Assembly: GCA_902787365.1 (NCBI GenBank)
Contig: CADAGC010000002.1
Coordinates: 1 to 45,568, forward strand
Length of the DNA: 45,568 nucleotides
Reading direction: 5' to 3'
From: an uncultured Ruminococcus sp.
GTDB taxonomy: Bacteria > Bacillota > Clostridia > Oscillospirales > Ruminococcaceae
Part shown: one piece after another, positions 41,888-45,568 of the stretch
How the letters are laid out: the number at the start of each line of letters is the position of its first letter
Position numbering within the stretch: position 1 is the stretch's first letter
Translations under genes and position numbers: made by a program
Notes under the pieces: model-generated
The model's input: only the letters and a program-made list of their open reading frames with translations
Database searches by the model: none
Told to the model about the DNA's origin: nothing

Positions 41888-43273
41888 ATGATAAACAAAA
41901 AAATAGAATACCTGCTATGGGCGCTCGGCACCGACAACACACAGCTTGCGGCCTATGCGGGGTGTTCGGAATCTAATTTTTCAAGGCTCAAAAGCGGCTC
42001 GAGAGAGCCTGCGAGAGACAGCGTGACGATAAGGAAATTCGCACGGGCGATATGCCTTTCGGCAGCAGACAGCAGGCTGACCGACACGCTCAAAACCATT
42101 GTAGGCGCCAAAGACATAGAGGACGAGATGCTGAGTGATGCGGTCATAGACTGGTTATTTGACACCGACAGCAGCACCCTGCCCTGCACCCCCTGGGGGA
42201 TTGATGCGATGCAGTTCGGCGAGAAGCTTTCGGCGGTGATGACTGTGGCGGGGCTTTCAAACTCGAAGCTGAGCAGGCTTGCAAACATTGACCCCTCATA
42301 CATAAGCCGCATGAGAAGCGGCGACAGAATGCCCAAGAACAACCCCTCGCTCATCAACAGGATATGCGCAATAATAGCGGCAAAGGCCTTTGAAAAGGGC
42401 AGCGAGAAGGAGATCTTTGAGCTGACGGGGCAGCAAGGCCGTGACGAAAAGGCGCTGACCGAGGCTTTATTCGGCTGGCTTTATGACAAGCGGGGCAGCG
42501 AGGGCGTTTTGGCAGTTGACAGGCTGATCGACAGCATAGCCTCGATACAAGACGGCAGGCACCGCCGCAGCGAGCAACTTGCCATGAAGATAAAGACCGA
42601 CAAGGCCGAGATCTACACGGGCGTTGTGGGGCTACAGACAGCTGTGACACGGCTTCTGGGAACGGCTGCAAAAGAGGGTAACAGGAAGCTTTTTTTCTAC
42701 AGCGACCAGCCCACGGGCTGGCTCAGCGGAAGCTTCAACAGCGTATGGACTGAGCTTATGCGGGAATGCCTTGAAAACAACGTGAAGTTTACGATAATAC
42801 ACAACCTCGACAACAAGCCGTTCGACATATTTGAGGGCATAACGAACTGGCTGCCGCTTTACATGACGGGCGGCATAACCCCCTACTACTGCCCGCTTAG
42901 TGTCGGAGAGCGGCAATACACCACGATATTCATTGACGAGGGGCACGCCTGCATTGAGTCCAGCTTTGTAAGAGGAATGGAAGGCTCGGCGAGGTACAGA
43001 TACATCACCGCCGCAGACGAGCTTTTATACGCAAAGCAGAATTTTGACATGGTGCTCAAAAACTGCAAGCCCTTTTTAACGATAAAGCGCACAGACGAGT
43101 TTATGATCACGGGCGACTACAGCGTTTACCTCACGGGCAGCATACAGATAAACTTAAACGAGCGTGAGGCCATAATACAGAAGATAAACTCGCCGCAGCT
43201 GAGTTTTTGCTTTGAGCACCCGATGATAATCAAGTCGCTGCAAAGATACTTTGAGAAAAAGCGCAGGCTTTAA
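41888..43273 (+). CDS. Twin-HTH regulator-like protein of unknown family
   Basis: 461 aa; TAAGGAAA before the ATG. Two Cro/C1-like HTH domains: about 5-55 (NTQLAAYAGCSESNFSRLKSGSREPA) and about 110-165 (SNSKLSRLANIDPSYISRMRSGDRMPK), unusual in one chain. Residues 250-455 form a soluble domain (GLQTAVTRLL...LFFYSDQPTGWLSG...FTIIHNLDNKPFDIFEGITNWLPLYMTGG...YRYITAADELLYAKQNFD) which I do not recognise; it could bind a ligand. Co-transcribed with the zinc-ribbon surface protein, so the two may form a control pair. No membrane segment. Confidence 0.78.
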   Translation: MINKKIEYLLWALGTDNTQLAAYAGCSESNFSRLKSGSREPARDSVTIRKFARAICLSAADSRLTDTLKTIVGAKDIEDEMLSDAVIDWLFDTDSSTLPCTPWGIDAMQFGEKLSAVMTVAGLSNSKLSRLANIDPSYISRMRSGDRMPKNNPSLINRICAIIAAKAFEKGSEKEIFELTGQQGRDEKALTEALFGWLYDKRGSEGVLAVDRLIDSIASIQDGRHRRSEQLAMKIKTDKAEIYTGVVGLQTAVTRLLGTAAKEGNRKLFFYSDQPTGWLSGSFNSVWTELMRECLENNVKFTIIHNLDNKPFDIFEGITNWLPLYMTGGITPYYCPLSVGERQYTTIFIDEGHACIESSFVRGMEGSARYRYITAADELLYAKQNFDMVLKNCKPFLTIKRTDEFMITGDYSVYLTGSIQINLNEREAIIQKINSPQLSFCFEHPMIIKSLQRYFEKKRRL

Positions 43274-43284
43274 AGCAGACAGCA

Positions 43285-43319
43285 AATAATCCCGAAGAAA
43301 TATTTTCTTCGGGATTATT
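43285..43319. terminator. Bidirectional hairpin between twin-HTH and def genes
   Basis: Near-perfect 16-bp arms AATAATCCCGAAGAAA / TTTCTTCGGGATTATT. No long T run, but it serves convergent genes on both sides. Confidence 0.75.
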
Positions 43320-43321
43320 GC

Positions 43322-43732
43322 TTATATTATCTTGCCCTCAAGGTGGTCGCACTCGTGCTGGATGATCTCGGCGGTGAAGTCTTTGAATGTGGCTTTTTGC
43401 GGCTTGAATTCTTCGTCCAAATACCGCACCTCTATCTGCTGATAGCGGGTGCAGTTACGCTTACCCACGAGGGAGAGGCAGCCCTCCTCGGTATCATAGC
43501 GGCCTATGCGCTTGGTGATGACGGGGTTTACCATTATCACAGCGCCCTCGCCTCCGTCAAAGATGATAACACGCTTCGAGAAGCCTATCATATTAGCCGC
43601 CATACCCACGCAGCGGTCGGCGTTAGCAGCGAGGGTATCTTTAAGGTCTTGTATTATCTGAGCATCTTCCTTTGTGGCGAGGGTGCTCTTTTTTGCGAGG
43701 AAATCGGTATTGGTGACGATGTTTCTTATCAT
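43322..43732 (-). CDS. def: Peptide deformylase, short form with altered motif 1
   Basis: 136 aa, shorter than the usual 150-200. It removes the formyl group from the N-terminal methionine of new proteins. Motif 2 EGCLS (83-87, C85 metal ligand) and motif 3 HECDH (126-130, H126, E127, H130) are intact. Motif 1 reads GMAANM (43-48) instead of the usual GLAAxQ, so the glutamine that stabilises the transition state is a Met here. The C-terminal helix is cut short right after HLEGKII. AAGGAG precedes the ATG. Activity is likely but may be changed; another def may exist elsewhere. Confidence 0.88.
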   Translation of the reverse strand: MIRNIVTNTDFLAKKSTLATKEDAQIIQDLKDTLAANADRCVGMAANMIGFSKRVIIFDGGEGAVIMVNPVITKRIGRYDTEEGCLSLVGKRNCTRYQQIEVRYLDEEFKPQKATFKDFTAEIIQHECDHLEGKII

Positions 43733-43749
43733 AGGGGAACTCCTTTCTG

Positions 43750-43779
43750 AAAAAAGCCCCCGCTTTGGGCAGGGGCTTT
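43750..43779 (-). terminator. Terminator of the L,D-transpeptidase gene
   Basis: Minus strand stem AAAGCCCC/GGGGCTTT with a 10-11-nt loop, then T's. It separates the transpeptidase gene from def. Confidence 0.85.
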
Positions 43780-43790
43780 AGTATTTGTTA

Positions 43791-45568
43791 TCAAGACCAG
43801 TAAGCAACCACGGGGGTGTTGGTCGGCACATTCTCATAAACGTACTCAGCATCTGCAAGCGATACATTGATACAGCCGTGTGAGCCGTTCCACTTATAAA
43901 GCTCGCCGCCGAAGTATGGCTGCCATGTAGCGTCGTGTATACCGATACCGTCGAAGGTCAGCTGATTCCAGTAAGCAACTGTAGTATCCCAGCTTGAACC
44001 GTCGGGGTTAGAGTCTTTAAGACGATAGTTCTTAGCCTGCATAAACAGCTTGAACACGCCGCCGGGAGTGTTTCTGTTTTCGTTAGGCACGCCCGAAACA
44101 ATCAGCATCTCACGCTTTTTCTTACCGTTTTCGTAAAACCACATAGTCTGTGCGGAAAGATCAACTTCAAGGTAAGTCTTGCCGATATCGTCCTTAGCCG
44201 TCCAGCAATCAGGGTTGCCCTCATAGGTGAAGTTGCCGTTGCTATACCATATAGGATCAGCAGTCTGGCTCTTGCCCTCGAGTATCAGGTCGGTAACAAG
44301 CTTCTGCATACCGCCGGGCTCGCCGTCGCCGTTCAGGCCGTCATCGAGCCACCAGCCGTAATTGGACTTTGCGCTCGGCTCAATTGTTATCGTGCCCCTA
44401 TTTGTTGTTTTGAACTTTCTTGGCTTATTAACGGTATCATACTTATCGGAAAGTTCCTTGACATACTTCTTGACCTCTGTCTGGTCAACCTCATAGGTAC
44501 CGTCGTCGTTGAATTCTATCCAGTCGATAAAACGTGAGCCCTTAAGGACTTCTGTTTCATAGACAAAGTCGAATTTTATCTCGATATTTGCTATATCTGC
44601 AAGTGAATCATACTCGTCCTGAAGATCGGAAGCGAGGATAGATGGCTTTTCGTAAACGTCAAGGTCAGCTATCGAGATATCGAAATTGCCCTTTGCAAGC
44701 TCGTCTGAGATATAGTCATAGACCTCGCCTATCTTATTTTCATCAAAGCTATCGCCCACAACTTCCTTGACAAGCTCGAAGCCGTCGTCTGTACGCTCGA
44801 TATAGGCGTTCTTTGACTCTATAACGTTCTTTGACTCGATGACGTTTTTCTTTATCATCGCATTGAGTTTAGTATCGTTGAACTTAGAATCGGGGTCAAA
44901 CTCGAAGACCGACTCATTACCGAGCAGCGACTTGAACCACATATTATGATCCTGCTTATCGTATGCCTGCTCGACTGCGGCGGCTATATTGCTTGAAAAA
45001 TCAAGCTGCTTAAGGTCGATTGTTACCTGCGTGCCGTCACGCTTTGTTATAGTGAGCTTATCAACAAACTTTATCTGGCCGCCGAGCTTCTGAATAGCCT
45101 CGTCTTTAGTAAGCTTGCTGACATCTATCTTATTAATCGTAGTATTTGCAAGGAACACGCCGTCATAGGACTTCTTGCCATAAAAGTAAGCGCCCACAAC
45201 GCCGCCTATGAGTGCAACAGCCAAAAAGCCGCAGATTATATCGGCAACGTGGGATTTTTTCTTTTTTCTTCTTTTAGCCCCGCTGCTGTGGTGAGAAGAA
45301 GAGCTGCTATGGTGTGAAGAGCTGCCGCTGTGGCTGCTGTGGTGTGAAGAGCTGCTATGATTACCGGTTGACTGCCTGCTCATCTGAGGCTGCATCTCCT
45401 TTACTTCGGGAATGACAGAGGCAAACGAGATATCCTCTTCATCATCTTCATCGTTCATCGCCATATTCTGTGCTATCTGTCTGGCAAGTGCCTCCTTATC
45501 GGAGGGTGCGGGCTTTACAGGCTCGGGCACGGGGTCACTATCCTGCGCACCTGCGCCGAAGAATATAT
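43791..45568 (-). CDS. L,D-transpeptidase (YkuD) with PG-binding domains, 5' end outside window
   Basis: At least 590 aa. The frame is open to the window edge; GTG at 45530 is possible, but the true start is probably beyond. N-terminal cytosolic part, Ser/His-rich stretch, KRRKKKK, one membrane helix (about 94-117 counted from the GTG), then two YoaR-like peptidoglycan-binding domains and a C-terminal YkuD domain with HDATW and SHGCINVS (catalytic Cys about residue 553). It forms 3-3 cross-links in the cell wall. A 6-residue tandem duplication (NVIESK twice) lies near residue 230. Confidence 0.92.
   Translation of the reverse strand, partial: IFFGAGAQDSDPVPEPVKPAPSDKEALARQIAQNMAMNDEDDEEDISFASVIPEVKEMQPQMSRQSTGNHSSSSHHSSHSGSSSHHSSSSSHHSSGAKRRKKKKSHVADIICGFLAVALIGGVVGAYFYGKKSYDGVFLANTTINKIDVSKLTKDEAIQKLGGQIKFVDKLTITKRDGTQVTIDLKQLDFSSNIAAAVEQAYDKQDHNMWFKSLLGNESVFEFDPDSKFNDTKLNAMIKKNVIESKNVIESKNAYIERTDDGFELVKEVVGDSFDENKIGEVYDYISDELAKGNFDISIADLDVYEKPSILASDLQDEYDSLADIANIEIKFDFVYETEVLKGSRFIDWIEFNDDGTYEVDQTEVKKYVKELSDKYDTVNKPRKFKTTNRGTITIEPSAKSNYGWWLDDGLNGDGEPGGMQKLVTDLILEGKSQTADPIWYSNGNFTYEGNPDCWTAKDDIGKTYLEVDLSAQTMWFYENGKKKREMLIVSGVPNENRNTPGGVFKLFMQAKNYRLKDSNPDGSSWDTTVAYWNQLTFDGIGIHDATWQPYFGGELYKWNGSHGCINVSLADAEYVYENVPTNTPVVAYWS

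Overview
The window looks like a chromosome segment from a Gram-positive, probably spore-forming member of the Clostridia, most likely a Ruminococcus-like gut bacterium (Oscillospiraceae). The pointers are AGGAGG-type ribosome binding sites, TTGACA-17-TATAAT promoters, BspA-type leucine-rich repeats, Ser/Thr/Asp-rich surface linkers, several c-di-GMP proteins and the dipicolinate (spore) genes dpaA and dpaB. The species is inferred; no rRNA or tRNA gene was seen.

Layout. 1-11.9 kb: mtaD with a small membrane protein, a GGDEF cyclase, a secreted CE2-like SGNH esterase, an EAL phosphodiesterase fused to a repeat beta-helix, a small membrane protein, an SDR oxidoreductase, a GDT-repeat surface protein, then rsmD-coaD and a coiled-coil protein. 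12.0-18.9 kb: a minus-strand phage head module (terminase small and large, portal, protease, capsid, connector, three tail-side genes) with no tape measure, lysis or integrase gene. 19.5-22.9 kb: glycogen phosphorylase behind a LacI/CcpA-like operator, and a membrane HTH/zinc-ribbon protein. 31.3-37.8 kb: dpaA, a PHP phosphatase, a conserved hypothetical, the PFL/ACT pair and ilvB. 37.9-45.6 kb: a sugar-sensor-like GGDEF protein with a small partner, a zinc-ribbon surface protein with a twin-HTH protein, an atypical peptide deformylase and an L,D-transpeptidase that runs off the window.

Main result. The dipicolinate synthase B gene (dpaB/spoVFB) is split in two by a 7,919-bp element (about 23,398-31,318). 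The first 106 codons lie at 31,319-31,636 and the last 85 at 23,142-23,399. A large serine recombinase sits about 55 bp from one junction. The two element ends carry perfect 8-bp inverted arms, each exactly 19 nt from a shared 2-bp core, as expected for a serine-integrase attP. Recombination at that core would rebuild a 576-nt in-frame dpaB (191 aa, the usual family length). The layout matches the sporulation-gene intervening elements known from Bacillus (skin in sigK; vfbin in spoVFB), but with different cargo: an orphan PvuII-type m4C methyltransferase, an LRR surface protein under a consensus promoter with a nested operator, an Xre regulator, a second serine recombinase and a structured non-coding segment. 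A sigma-K-like promoter lies in front of dpaA.

Other themes are three c-di-GMP enzymes with unusual sensory parts, and families of short dispersed intergenic repeats, one a 132-bp MITE-like unit with perfect 17-bp ends.
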